Program-made: the position numbers and the translations under genes
Shown: piece after piece, positions 40,401 to 51,049 of the stretch
How positions within the stretch are numbered: position 1 is the stretch's first letter
Layout: each line of letters begins with the position of its first letter
The notes under the pieces: generated by a model
What the model was told of the DNA's origin: nothing
Seen by the model: only the letters and a program-made list of their open reading frames with translations
Databases searched by the model: none
Assembly (NCBI RefSeq): GCF_029227915.1
Contig: NC_079882.1
Span: 23,133,001-23,193,000, forward strand
Length of the DNA: 60,000 nt
From: Hydractinia symbiolongicarpus
Taxonomy: Eukaryota > Cnidaria > Hydrozoa > Anthoathecata > Hydractiniidae
Reading direction: 5' to 3'

Positions 40401-40960
40401 TATTTACCAAAATAATACTTCTACACCCGAGGGGAGGTTTGTTAGATCATTTTTAACCTTAAAGATCTGTGCAACTATGAACCAGAAGACTGTATTAAGT
40501 AAATTTAGTGCTGATGGCCTAGTTAGGAGATAAATCTTGCGTAATTTGTTTATCATAGCCTATTTAGGCGGAATAATTTGCAGTTGTCCCTAACTGTACT
40601 TGGAATGTGAATTAAAAATGCAAAAGAAAAACGTCTCAGAGAAACTTAAATCTATTTTGTTTTACATTTGTGACCGCAAATTGCTTATTGTTCTTTTTTA
40701 AGGCTTCGTCAGCGAAATATAAAGTATGTATAATAACAACTCAAACTCTGGCGATAATTTACCCAACAAAATCCGTAAATCCTGAAAGATGCAGTACATT
40801 TCCTTTAAACTTCTATATTACCTGCTTACAAACTTTAAGGGCAAAATACTTAAGACATGTCTCTATTTCTTACCTCTTTTGCTTTTTTCTGCTTCGCACA
40901 TTTTGTAGCACAAAGGAATGCAACCAGGATAAGGGAGATGCACAGTGCTCGGATCGCCAT
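34390..40960 (-). CDS. MAGT1/TUSC3: Oligosaccharyltransferase OST3/OST6 subunit (MAGT1/TUSC3 family), complete
   Basis: Oxidoreductase subunit of the ER oligosaccharyltransferase that aids N-glycosylation of sites near cysteines; vertebrate members are also linked to Mg2+ transport. Ten exons: 40874-40960, 38115-38293, 37821-37941, 37239-37321, 36937-36994, 36643-36783, 36219-36308, 35780-35843, 34911-35076, 34390-34405. They total 1,005 nt in frame, 334 residues (human MAGT1 335). Order: signal peptide ([18 protein letters not shown]), luminal thioredoxin-like domain with [12 protein letters not shown], redox CGIC at residues 85-88, and [11 protein letters not shown]. Membrane segments follow, with [17 protein letters not shown] between the first two. 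The end is KYHGYPYSFLFK. The start is the first ATG and gives the signal peptide. The eighth donor was chosen to match family length. A 2.6-kb first intron holds a Helitron split by a MITE. It is a single pre-duplication-type gene, so MAGT1 versus TUSC3 cannot be assigned. Confidence 0.95.
38817..39259 (-). mobile_element. Helitron-family copy interrupted by a MITE
   Basis: The parts at 38817-38920 and 39246-39259 together form a copy of the element at 22431. Its minus-strand start TCTATATTATAATA follows an A, and its end CTAG precedes a T. Between them lies the MITE described next. It sits in intron 1 of the OST3-type gene. Confidence 0.75.
38921..39245. mobile_element. MITE with CCGTAATG terminal inverted repeats, TA target duplication
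   Basis: About 325 bp, beginning CCGTAATGATCC and ending in the inverse GGAGCATTACGG. Both ends are flanked by TA. The interior contains further GCGCCC/GGGCGC inverted motifs (TTAAGCGCCC several times). The TA duplication fits a Tc1/mariner-like mobiliser. It is non-coding. Confidence 0.8.
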
Positions 40961-41021
40961 CTTGATATTTGAATGACGAGTGATAAAAAACATCCGATTT
41001 GTATCGGAATAAATCGGATTT

Positions 41022-41091
41022 ATGTGTAAAATCTAAAGACATAACAAATATTTAAAAAAATTTGAATATTTGCTTAATAGATTTTACACAT
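41022..41091. repeat. 70-bp hairpin upstream of the OST3-type gene
   Basis: Perfect 14-bp arms ATGTGTAAAATCTA and TAGATTTTACACAT, with an inner inverted pair CAAATATT and AATATTTG. ATCGGAT direct motifs lie on both sides. Its near edge is 61 bp upstream of the start codon, in the likely promoter or 5' UTR. It could be a small MITE or a structured leader element. Confidence 0.7.
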
Positions 41092-41263
41092 AATTCTCTG
41101 GCATATTATTAATCGGATCTACACGTGTGCTTTTTTATTTCGTCTATCTCTCTTTTTGCATCTGCCACTTCAAGTCTTTTGATTTTTGAAAGTTGTTTCA
41201 TTCTAATTCATTTATTCAGTAAAAAAAAGAAAAAGAAGAGTCGTGCGGTCGCGCGTCAGTGAG

Positions 41264-42500
41264 CTACCGTGGCAGATTTGGACACTGTGTCTACATGATA
41301 TACCGCGCGGTTACAACAGAGGCGTTCTCTCAATCGGTAGCTAAGTAAGGCCTCCGCCACACGATTACCACGGAGGCCGCCTAGGTTGTTTTTCTTTGTT
41401 ACGGTCCTCAAATTATTTCATGAGGTCTTTGATTTGTACATTATAACTTGTGGTTTTAAATTTGGGTTCGTACACCCTATTTTAGCGTAATAATTTTAAC
41501 CATTTGTCAATATCCAGCTAAATTGTTAGATTGAAATAACATTTTTTTCTTATGACTATGATATCAGATCGATGGCTTTTATGCGCCAAATTTAGAGCAT
41601 AAATACTTTAAGTATTTCTCTGTCATAGATATATTTTTTATGCTGGTTGTTTAAAACAAAACATATTTCTCATTTTGTGAATGGCTTACTACTGCATTAA
41701 TATTTAACAAACTCCTACATTTGAATTGCTGGATAATATTCATGTTGCAACTCATTTTGTCTGGACGCCTATTTCTAGAATTTCTAGAAATAGGCGTCCA
41801 ACTCTTTCTAGTAGAAAGAGTTGGCGCAACCTCGTTGATAATTTGTTGGACGCATTTTTCTAGGAAGAGTCGTCCGTAGTTGTTTTAATGTGTTGAACGC
41901 ATATTACCAGCTTGGTGTTTTTAAGCTTCCATAAAATATTTTCATAAATTCTATTTAAAAACAACATTGACATTTCTAATTTAAGATACAAACATTATTT
42001 CTGGGCGCCGACGCGTTCTAGAATGTCGGACATTATTTGCACCGATGCTTTGTAGAATGCGTGGTCCTAAAGAACTCTGGACGGTGCTCTCTAGAATGCG
42101 TGGCCGAAAAAATTCATCTGACGACTAATTCTAAGAAGCACCGCCGTATTTGGAGCCCGTCTTCTAAAAAGAGTGGTCGCAATTTTCGACCACTATTTCT
42201 AGAAAGCGCCGTCTCAAAACTCTTGGACCACGATTTCTAGAAATGGTGGTTGCACAATAAATTGAAAGGAAATTGCACTACGCATTATTGACCCGCCTCC
42301 CGCTTCATACTTACGCTAGGGTTACCGCCGGGCACTCTCCCGCGTTAAGTTAAGTTCTAACTTTAATGATAGGCGGCCGCCCAAGTAACCGCCTCTCTTA
42401 GCGCAGATCTTAACAAGTTACTAGGGCGGTCACTTAAGAGAACGCCTTTGTAAACGCAGCAATTTCATGAAGACGCAGTTGTCCAACTCTGCCACGGTAG
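41264..42500. mobile_element. 1.24-kb element with long terminal inverted repeats
   Basis: The left end CTACCGTGGCAGATTTGGAC is matched in inverted orientation by the right end GTCCAACTCTGCCACGGTAG. Similarity continues inward for about 130 bp on each side, through an AGGCGTTCTCT block and a GGCCGCC block, with substitutions and small indels. It is more GC-rich than its surroundings, and no transposase frame is visible. It looks like a non-autonomous or foldback DNA element. One end reads CACTACC, which hints at the CACTA group, but the other end does not, and no clear target duplication was found. Confidence 0.65.
41762..42250. repeat. Array of palindromes with recurrent TTCTAGAA cores
   Basis: At least seven imperfect palindromes of 20-40 bp in succession inside the element above. 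Examples: GACGCCTATTTCTAGAA with its mirror, AACTCTTTCTAGTAGAAAGA, GTGGTCGCAATTTTCGACCA and ACCACGATTTCTAGAAATGG. Exact or near TTCTAGAA recurs in most. Each could form a stem-loop. TTCNNGAA is also the half-site pair of heat-shock elements, although the spacing between neighbours is irregular. Confidence 0.7.
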
Positions 42501-43886
42501 TGTTTCACCTATCTCAACAGAATTCTGAAGACGAGAATGGGCTCTTTCTCCGCTTTTCTCTTTGCGGAATAACAATTACCTCGAGTTGAAGGAATTCAAT
42601 TTTTTTTAAAAAGAACTAAAAACAATCGTTCAGGAGTAGAATTCTTGTAATCTCTTTCAACGTCATTCTCAGGACATCTTAAAAACGTTTTATGCATTGG
42701 ACAGTGGTAAAAGCCTATGACGAGGCTTAAGGGCAAGATTTCCCTGAGGGCTATTTCTTTAAATAATGGTTCTAATAGCAAAAAAGGCCCAGGTACGCAT
42801 CAGATCTAACATCAGATAAGAAGGCAGTTCTGACATTTGCCTCTGGAGGCAAGGATGAATATTTCGCATCTATGCAACTTATAATTCATGAAAAACGCTT
42901 TTCATGAATTTTATGAAACCTATAAAACGTCGCAAACCAGCCTTGAGAGTGGTATTATCCCATAGAAAACTGAAGAAACACTACTTAACAAGACAAACTT
43001 AATGAGATATTTTAAAACTGACGTGAGTGTTATACATAGAATGTGTACTTTAAGGAAAGGAAGTGTTTACGGGAGATACTTAGGCGATTTAACTTTATCG
43101 CGATGATTTTGCATCTTGCGGAAAAAAACTTTTGCGGTACTACACTTGTTTGAAAAAAAAATTTCGCGGTTTTCTATAAAATTTCCACCTACATTCCCCG
43201 CAAAAATATTAAGGCAACAATACCTTTGCGACCATTTTATGAAGTGAACAGAAAGTATAAAGTCGCCAAAACAGAACACACATGAGAAAAATGCAAATAT
43301 ATAAAAAATATCTCCAAATTAGGGTGGATGCGTTTTAAAATGGCGCCATGCACAAAGTGACTAGTCTTTTGGCATCTCGCTAATGCATGAAAATACTAGA
43401 TGGATGTCTGAATGTTAGTATAAGGAGACTTCCGGATGTACAACCCTATTAGGAGCCTAACTCCATTATTTTAAAGAATTTAGAGCTATTTTGAAAGACG
43501 CACCATATCTAGAGCAACTCCGACGTTTTGAGGTTCGAGAAGTTAGATTTGATGCATACTGAACTGAGTACGATGATGATTCTTTTTCGTACTAACATTC
43601 GAGCCTATAATGATCTTATATAGAGATTTGGTAAGAATGTGATTTTCAATCCGGAAAATTTAGTCATCAAAAAGTGATTTTGAGCGAAAACTTTCGCAAT
43701 TACGCAAAGCGCAGAATCTGCTTTCCCTTCTCTCGGCAGCTACTCATGACGATAAAAAAGACAGGTGTAAGATGTATACACATATACAAGAATAACATTA
43801 AATTTTATAAACTGGCGCCGATAAGAAGAGGCCACGCACTGAAAAGCCTTCCAAACTAAAATAACATGGTCTCAAAAATAATCAAT
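42501..43886. other. Intergenic stretch, no gene supported
   Basis: Non-coding DNA between the palindromic element and the MIIP 3' end. Short open frames on both strands have no recognisable domain. A 51-nt potential alternative last exon of MIIP lies at 43805-43855 (see rejected items). Confidence 0.4.
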
Positions 43887-43892
43887 TTTATT
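43887..43892 (-). terminator. Candidate polyadenylation signal of MIIP
   Basis: Minus-strand AATAAA about 155 nt beyond the MIIP stop codon at 44045-44047. Confidence 0.45.
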
Positions 43893-44044
43893 TACAACAT
43901 CATTGTTTACAGTGTTTTTTCTTGTTTTTATGAAAACGTCTTTTTGTCATTTTTTCAACTCTTTAAACGCCCTCTAAAAACAAAAAAGGCCTTAAAACAA
44001 AATTAAGGTCTACTTAAACAGGGTTAAACATTGAATAATCCATT

Positions 44045-47000
44045 CTAACATAAACATACCACCGATGTCAAGCCAGTGGCTGAAGCATGTGACGCAAGAT
44101 CAACGTTGGTCGGACCTGGTGCATACGCAGGCTTTGAATTTTGCCAACCTGCCAAGCAGTGCTATTGAAAAATAGAAAATAGATTAAAAATTCAAGATAT
44201 ATACACATGGCTATATAAAAATGATAATCAGGCAAACTAAGTATAAATATTCATGTAAATATGTTCAAATTATCAAACTGGGCAGGTGAAAACATATTAC
44301 AACACCCCATTACTTGGTAAACCCTTAAACAGCACCTCATTTTTTCTAATACATGATGTCATGCTTTAGTCAAAAATCCTGAGAACCAATCGAGATAGTC
44401 AAAAAAAGAAAAAGAGATTCATAGACAACTTTTCAAAAACCTATCATATGAAGCTAACTTATTTTTTCACAGGAGATAAGCTTTAAGGGAATTAATTTTT
44501 GCGAATTTCACTATTTTTTTTTTTTTTGCAATATTGAAAAATTAGTTTCTGCGAACTATTGTGAAACTCGCTATACACGAAATTCGCGAATATAAATTTC
44601 CGCGAAGATTAGATTTACCCTTTTTTTCTGATCTACCTATTATCGTTATTATTATTGAAATTATTTACCCAGGGTAGCCTTTTCAGCTGCAAATGGTACT
44701 GTTATCAATGAAGGTTCTGCGAAGAGGGTCCAAGTGCATTTCAAGCTCCTATTTGAGCTACGAAAGGCATGCAAGCACAGCAGCTGCCTTGGATATTTAT
44801 CCTATTCTCATGCTAAACGTTAAGCAAAAAGGACCGATTCGCACTTTTATAGTCTCTGGCATGACTCGGCTGTGGTTTGAACGCGAAACCTTCCGCACTG
44901 GAGGCGAACGCTCTACCACAAAGCCATCAGTCTATAACTACATATGTGAATTTCAACTTCAACATTTTTTATTTTATATCTACTACATAAAACCTTTGAA
45001 AAAACGGCATAAATTGATAAACAAAATATCATCAGATTCTTTTTCAAGAAATAATAGGGATTTGCTTACTTTACGAAAATTAGTTCTCTCTAAAATTAAT
45101 TCTCCTCATGGGAAGAGTTTGACACGGAAAAAGTTTTAAAAACAAAAGAATAAAAACCTACAGCTCTGAGCATTTTGTCCGCTTCTCAATTATAGAATTT
45201 TATCTCATTCAGTAAAAGAAGGATTCCAACGTTTATTTCAACGTTTTCCCTATTTTTTAATCAAATGCTATTTAATTTTTAGCGAGGACATAATTTCCAA
45301 TGACACAATTTTTATCAAAAAACTTATATGCTGAAAATATAGAGTTTTTCTGTTGCATAATACCGTTTTTTCAATCAATTTAAACTGCCCTTGTATCCAC
45401 ACTTCATGTTAGAAAAAAAGAAATATGTAGACGTTTCGTGCAGAATTTCCGACAAAATATACAAAGATGTTGTTATGGTGAAAATTGGTATCACATCTCA
45501 CCGTAGATAAAGCTACAGAGTCTGATGGATCGTAACTTTTACGTCGATGTGGTCGCAGTCTGTAAGGAGAGCTTAGTGTTGAGCGAGGAATGCTGACTCT
45601 AAAAGTTAATACATACATGGCTAGATTTTAAATTTGTTAAATCATATCTTTAAGCATTGCTTTAAAGTATAATGTTAAACTGAAAGTAAAAACTACCTAT
45701 TAAATATGCCACTGAATTGGATATTCACAAGACAATTGTCTTTCACATCAAATTCATAGGTCAATAAATTCGAATTTCTGCTATTCCCCAATTGAAATCT
45801 AGCTTGCTTTTTTAATGTACAAATGCAGACTAATTTGAAAAAGGTCTTAAATCTAAATACATTTTTTCACCATTTGTGAATAAAATCGTAAATAAAAGTT
45901 CACGTGATCTCCTACCTGACATAATTACTGTCACCTTCACACCTACAACTTTTTTTTAATTGGCATGTAGGACATTCAGAATATGGTCCATGAATAGGTA
46001 TTAAATTCAGACGATTGTTTAGCATGTATGCTCCTTTACCATTACCTATAAAGACGTACGGGTAATAAAGAAAAACACTATTTTACAATTAACTTAATAT
46101 GTTCTATTCTTTTTATTTCTATTTGGTTTTTAGGATTGATCAATAGTTAAGAAATAAAGATAATTTTTCAATTTGATAAATTGATTAAATCTACTTACAG
46201 CATAATGGATAATTTTCCTTTCGTGGCTGAGAAGAAACAGTTATTAATTTTGAAGTGTCTTTTGGGCTAAAATTAGGAGATTAAAAACGTTACATATAGA
46301 AGTACCGTATTTTTTCAATTAAAGCATTTATTGGAGAGGAGCCTTTAAAGGGGCGTTTATTGGAGAAAATATGGTAAACATAGTTTAGCTCATGTTAATT
46401 GCAGTTTTCAGTGGGTTGCTAGCTGGTGGAGTAACCTGAAATAGGTATAAAACTTTTAACTTCAATACAGAGGCATGGTGTTTTGTCTACTCACATTGGA
46501 CATTGTATCAATTAGTCAGGTCACCGAGCATATAAAGCATGTAAATATAAAGCATATATATAAATTCATGGTTTCATATCAAATTGGCCTCTGACCTAAG
46601 TTGACAAGAGTGCCTTAAAAGATAAAATAAAATTTCCGACCCCCCCTCCCCACCCACTTGAGGCATTTAAAATATTGCTTTTTAAATATATATTTATTTA
46701 TTTTTCTTTTATGTGATACACTTATCATTATTGATTTGCTGGGCCAGCGACAATTTTATTTGATCAGCATGGATACGAATCTTTATCACCTCGAATCCTG
46801 TTCAATTGCTGAGCTACACGGTTTCCTTGCGTTGTTTCAATTAGGCGCCATATATGTATAAGGTTTTTGTCCACTGGTGGAAGCAATTAGCCTATTTCGC
46901 AATCTGATTCTCTTTGTTATTTTTTGGTGTGGATGCTGGTCTGCATTTATAAGCCTTGATAGATGGTGTGTCATTGTGCATGTTCTTCTGAGAGAGTATG

Positions 47001-50000
47001 GTGTTTGCAGTTCAGGTCTACATGTGTGAAGAAAATACAATAAAAAAGAGAAATTGAAACAACAAGAAGTTGTAAGAAAAAGAAAAGTTCTAAAAAGAAA
47101 AAGCAAACAACAAGAAGTTGTAAAAAAAGGAAAAACTGGAAGCTATAAAAATAGATAAGGAAACAACCAGTAATTGTAAAAAAGAGAGATAAGAAAACAC
47201 CAAAAAGTTGTAAATAGAGAGAAAATGAAATAATAAGAATTTGTAAAAAAAGAAAAAGCAAACAACGAAAAGTTATAAAAAAGACAGAAAGCAAACAGCA
47301 GTTGCTCGAGACGATAAGTTAGTATTAAGGATAGATGGCAGCTGGAGAAGTGTGTTTTTAATTTCAGGTACATGCGTAGGGGAGTTTGTATTGTGTGTTT
47401 TAGCCCTAGTATCCTCACCCATTTCAGCCAAATATTCCTTTACCAGCATCTCGAAATTGAAACACATTTGGTTCCTTAATGTGATTTTTCCTGGGAACTT
47501 ACAACAAATAAATACTGCATAAAAATAATACATGTATATGTTACAGCAACTTTGTTACATTATATCCGAACAATACCATGTTCACTTCAAACACTTTTAC
47601 CCTGACTAACCTTATATCAATATCTTTTACTGCAGTTTTACACTCATCCCTATTCAACCTTCTGAATTCCTCAATGTCTTGAAAAAACTGGTCAGACTGT
47701 TCGTTAATATAGGAGTCATTATCCAAGCAACCAGCTATCCAATCATATCCCATCATCGACTTGTCAAGTTTATCTGATTTCACTACATGTTTTTTACTTT
47801 CTCTTGGAGAAAAGCGAGCCCTGTGATTACTTGGAGTCTAAATGAGAAAATTTAAACCAATTCTGTACTTAAGCTAGCAATGCACATTAATTAGACAAAA
47901 AATGAAATTTTTGCTAAATATTGTTTAGAGAAACTTCTGCAATTTAGGTTTCTGGGAACTTAGCTATAGACATTTGTCACTTTTCCACATTAGGCATGAT
48001 CTCTAATCAAAGTAAAAGAAGCTTTCAAAAAAAAACACGAATCAAAAAAAGAGTAAGAATTAAAAGTTTTGACAGACAAAATTATATATATAAGTTTAAT
48101 TTTAATTAACAATATGTTTAAAATTTGCTACATTTTAATTGTAAGGTGTTACTGACATATTGATTTTTCAATTTTAGTTTGATTTTTAGTGTGCTGTATA
48201 TGATATCAGTGGGAAAATATCTATAATGCTAAAAATCACAAAAATGATTTTTGATCTTTCCATTGAAGAAAGCAATGTAAGGAAAATCCTATAATCACAA
48301 GACAGAATTGAATTCTAATAAATGCTTATACCGTGATAGAGGTATATATTCTGTGTTATTTTGAGACATAATTGGTAGGAATCAACAACTGTATTTTCTG
48401 TGAGGGAAATATATAAACACCACTTAATTTTTTAAGCCTTCTTGTCATGTTTTGCAATAAAACATAACAAAAAAAATTCTGGTTGTTTTGGTCTTTTTTT
48501 TAGACTTTGCAGACACCATGCACTGAGAAATCTGGCACACAAGCATATAAAAGGCTGGGATTTTTTTCTTTCTCTGTTCTCGAAAAATGTTTTTATTAAG
48601 ATAGTTGGAAATAACCGTGATATACTTCAATTTTGTGTTCTTTACCAATAATGCAATTGACTAAATAAATTGGAAACAGCACTTCCCCATTTTGCACTGC
48701 CAAGCAAAAGTTTGATTTTTGCCGTCCAGAAATCAAAGTTTCATCTAGTTGTTTAAATTTAAAAAGTGCCTGCAAGCTAGCAAGCATATACCATTCGTAT
48801 TATGTGTCTGTCTAACTTACATAATTTCCTTAAGTATAGGGTCTATCATTTAATCAAATTTACCAGTACCAAAAAACTTGTTTATTTTACAACACATACA
48901 GCCCAAACATAGTTCATCGATGAGAAAATGACACTTTATTCCATTGTTATCTTTTTAATCCGTAATTAAGTAAATACAAACTTATATTAATGAAACTAGA
49001 CAGGCTGGAGAATATTTTTAGGAAAAAAATTTGACTGCCACATGTGCTCTCCCTCATATCCTCTTTGTTAATTCGATTTACTAAGTTTTTCAAATGTTGT
49101 GCCTACTTTTTGAGCATTTAAAAAAGATACATGGCGTTGTTAAAAGCAACCACTAGCTACATCTGAAAAAAGTCAGGAAGTATTAATCATAAAATAGACT
49201 TTAGAATAATTCCAGTGGATCTCACATGGAGATAAACAATCAAGGTATTGAGACCTAAATCATAAAACCAGGACTTTTCACCCGATATATGGAATCACAG
49301 TCCTGATATTCACTTGCGCACGCATCTAAGTGATACCATGATGCCCGATGCGCGGGAACATTTGGAGGTAAAAATGTAAACAAACCAAGCGGACAAGGAA
49401 GAAAACGTTCAAAACAACAAAATCCACAATAAAAACGTGTGGGGAAATTTAGGTTTTAACATTTATTCACAATATGTTTTAACCACGCTGTACTGGCACA
49501 ATTTTATTTTAAAATTCACACAAGTAAAACATGCTTCTTTCGCGTACTTCTCCGAGCAAAGCATCTGTGCAATCTTTGTTGTCACTTTTATGCTTGTTAA
49601 GCAAAATAATTTTCAGAGATGGATTTCGTGAAGTAGACATCTAATCTATGCTTTGAGAAAGCGATCTGTTAACTATATATAACTTGAATCATTAAATGTG
49701 CTAATGATGACATAAGCCCTCGTGAATCAAACATTCAGCCCCCTTTCATTTTCCCAAGGAGTATTGGCTGTTCATGCATCCTTTAACACAGGAGTTAGTC
49801 AATCTTTTTCCTTTTTTGGTTCTGTTACAAAGCCATATTTTTTACAACACTAATGTTTTTTCGTTATCCCAGTGTTACGCAGGCATCTTTTTGGGATAGC
49901 ATTACGTAATGTTACATGAAGCTCACGCAAGAAAAACACGGCACTATGATTAAGTCTATTCCTTTTTTGCTTGACTTTACACAAATACCTGCCCTGTTTA

Positions 50001-50448
50001 CTACCATTATTGCAAAGTCGTTTTAAGGAATGTCTTAGTCAAAACCATTTTATGTAGCAAGTAGGTTACCATCGTTGCTAAAGCCATTTGTTAAGATAAT
50101 CACTTAATATGGAAGGCAGCTAGCTAAACTCTATAAAATAAAAAATAAAACTGAATACACAACCTTTTTACATCGAATGATTGACCTCAAAGGCTTTGAT
50201 TCAATTTTTGCAGCTACAAACTGTGTTTTTCCTTTCTTGAGATTCCCATCTGATTGTAAGTGCACTTGATAAGGAAATTTTTGTCCTGGATTACAACTAC
50301 TTTTTCTTTTTTCACAGCGTATCTTTGGTGTACTAGTGTTCCTGATATGCTCCTTTACATGCTGATTATCAATACAGGCTTTCAAGTTAACTATTCCATT
50401 TTGCATCTGAGTCAGTAGTTTTGCATTTTCCTGTTTTAAATTAAGCAT
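44045..50448 (-). CDS. MIIP: Migration and invasion inhibitory protein (MIIP) orthologue
   Basis: MIIP (IIp45) in mammals binds IGFBP2 and restrains cell migration and mitotic progression. Six exons: 50164-50448, 47611-47837, 46199-46266, 45916-46045, 45502-45598, 44045-44161, totalling 924 nt in frame, 307 residues (human about 388). Recognition rests on three blocks in the human order: MMGYDWIAGCLD with FFQDIEEFRRLNRDECK (about 123-163), MLNNRLNLIPIHGPY with the Cys pair CPTC, and RVSIPRSTLSSPYRLRPHRR plus KSYDPSDSVALSTHCLAGW. The N terminus is a short coiled-coil-like stretch (LNLKQENAKLLTQM). The first donor (GTTGTG) is weak but is the only one nearby that keeps the frame. The stop shown assumes the sixth exon reads into TAG. 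Vertebrate-type Pro-rich tails are absent. The function here is unknown. Confidence 0.85.
44487..44601. repeat. MITE-like inverted repeat in an MIIP intron
   Basis: GGAATTAATTTTTGCGAA at the left is matched by TTCGCGAATATAAATTTCC at the right as imperfect inverted ends about 115 bp apart. Several GCGAA motifs lie inside. No clear target duplication. Confidence 0.45.
44641..44935 (-). mobile_element. tRNA-derived SINE, copy B
   Basis: Colinear with copy A at 33582: head TTTGTGGTAGAGCGTTCGCC, B-box-like GCGTTCAAACC, TGCCAGAGACTATAAAAGT, the body, GGCTACCCTGGGTAAATA and an AAT-rich tail. It lies in the MIIP intron between exons 5 and 6. The open frame on the opposite strand is its antisense. 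Confidence 0.8.
46305..46374. mobile_element. 70-bp MITE flanked by TA
   Basis: Inverted ends CCGTATTTTTTC and GAGAAAATATGG, with TA on both sides and internal AAGGGGCGTTTATTGG. It is related in ends and GGGGCG motif to the 325-bp MITE at 38921. It lies in MIIP intron 2. Confidence 0.65.
47035..47300. repeat. Purine-rich minisatellite with self-complementary units
   Basis: About six diverged units of 32-55 bp built on AAACAACAAGAAGTTGTAAA followed by an A/G-rich run. CAAC and GTTG in each unit can pair. The plus strand is almost free of C and T outside these motifs. It lies in MIIP intron 2. Phe/Leu-rich open frames on the minus strand are translations of the repeat. Confidence 0.75.
47301..47520 (-). 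other. Unassigned open frame in MIIP intron 2
   Basis: A minus-strand frame encodes KFPGKITLRNQMCFNFEMLV and KEYLAEMGEDTRAK. It has protein-like composition, unlike the adjoining minisatellite. No splice pair in phase with MIIP exons was found. It may be a remnant of an inserted coding sequence. No family is recognised. Confidence 0.25.
47838..50163. other. MIIP intron 1
   Basis: 2.3 kb of AT-rich intron. No repeat match to other parts of the window and no supported exon. A further small MIIP exon cannot be excluded, because the linker here aligns poorly with human. Confidence 0.4.
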
Positions 50449-51049
50449 GGTTTATATAAAATTGGCTAGTAGCCTGCTATGTGTAATTTGTTAACTTTAA
50501 CATCTTGTTCAACCATATATTTCCGCCATTTTTTGAAAATGATTTGTTATTGTTACCGTGGTCACACTGCTAATAACGATATGCACATACCTAAAGTAAA
50601 TGTCGTTAATGTTTCTTTGACCACGGATATGATTTATGCCGACGTCTGCAGCCACTGATTGGAAGTTCACTCCTCCGCGGGTAAAATGTTAGCCTGGCTC
50701 ATTTTGCTCGTGTACACAAAAACTCGAAAAAATAGCTTTGGCTAAAAAAGTTTTTGGAAAAGTTTTTTCTTTCCATGAACCACATTTATATACAATCTGC
50801 CAGGATATTTAACAAGCGCAAATACAATAAAATTGCATACAGGTTATTTAGTATTATCGTTAAGTAGGTTGCTAGAAGGCAGTTAAAAAGGACTGTTGCC
50901 TAAACCATGTTTGCTTTTGACCGTATCTCTCTATCCCCTTTTAGCTACCTAGCTAGATATAACCTTTTGTATTATCACATATTTAAGACGTCAACCCAAC
51001 CCCTCTCTGCAATAAAAAAACATCTAGGTAAGGTATAAAAAGAATGCAC
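50449..51049. other. Upstream region of MIIP
   Basis: Non-coding. Should contain the MIIP promoter; no specific element assigned. Together with the LINE block it separates MIIP (minus) from the TCF19-like gene (plus), which are transcribed divergently. Confidence 0.4.

Noticed and set aside
42037-42240. 67-codon plus-strand frame
   Set aside because: Lies within the palindrome array; composition follows the repeats.
43805-43855. Alternative last exon of MIIP (FGRLFSAWPLLIGASL then stop)
   Set aside because: It has a good acceptor and phase, but the sequence is not MIIP-like, and exon 6 already reads into a stop with a polyadenylation signal downstream. It remains possible as an alternative end.
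46971-47294. 107-codon minus-strand frame rich in Phe and Leu
   Set aside because: Translation of the purine-rich minisatellite, not a membrane protein.
46837-47300. CRISPR-like array
   Set aside because: Units are diverged, directly abutting and purine-rich in a eukaryotic intron; this is a minisatellite.
48596-48787. Minus-strand frame in MIIP intron 1
   Set aside because: No acceptor/donor pair in phase with MIIP and no recognisable domain.
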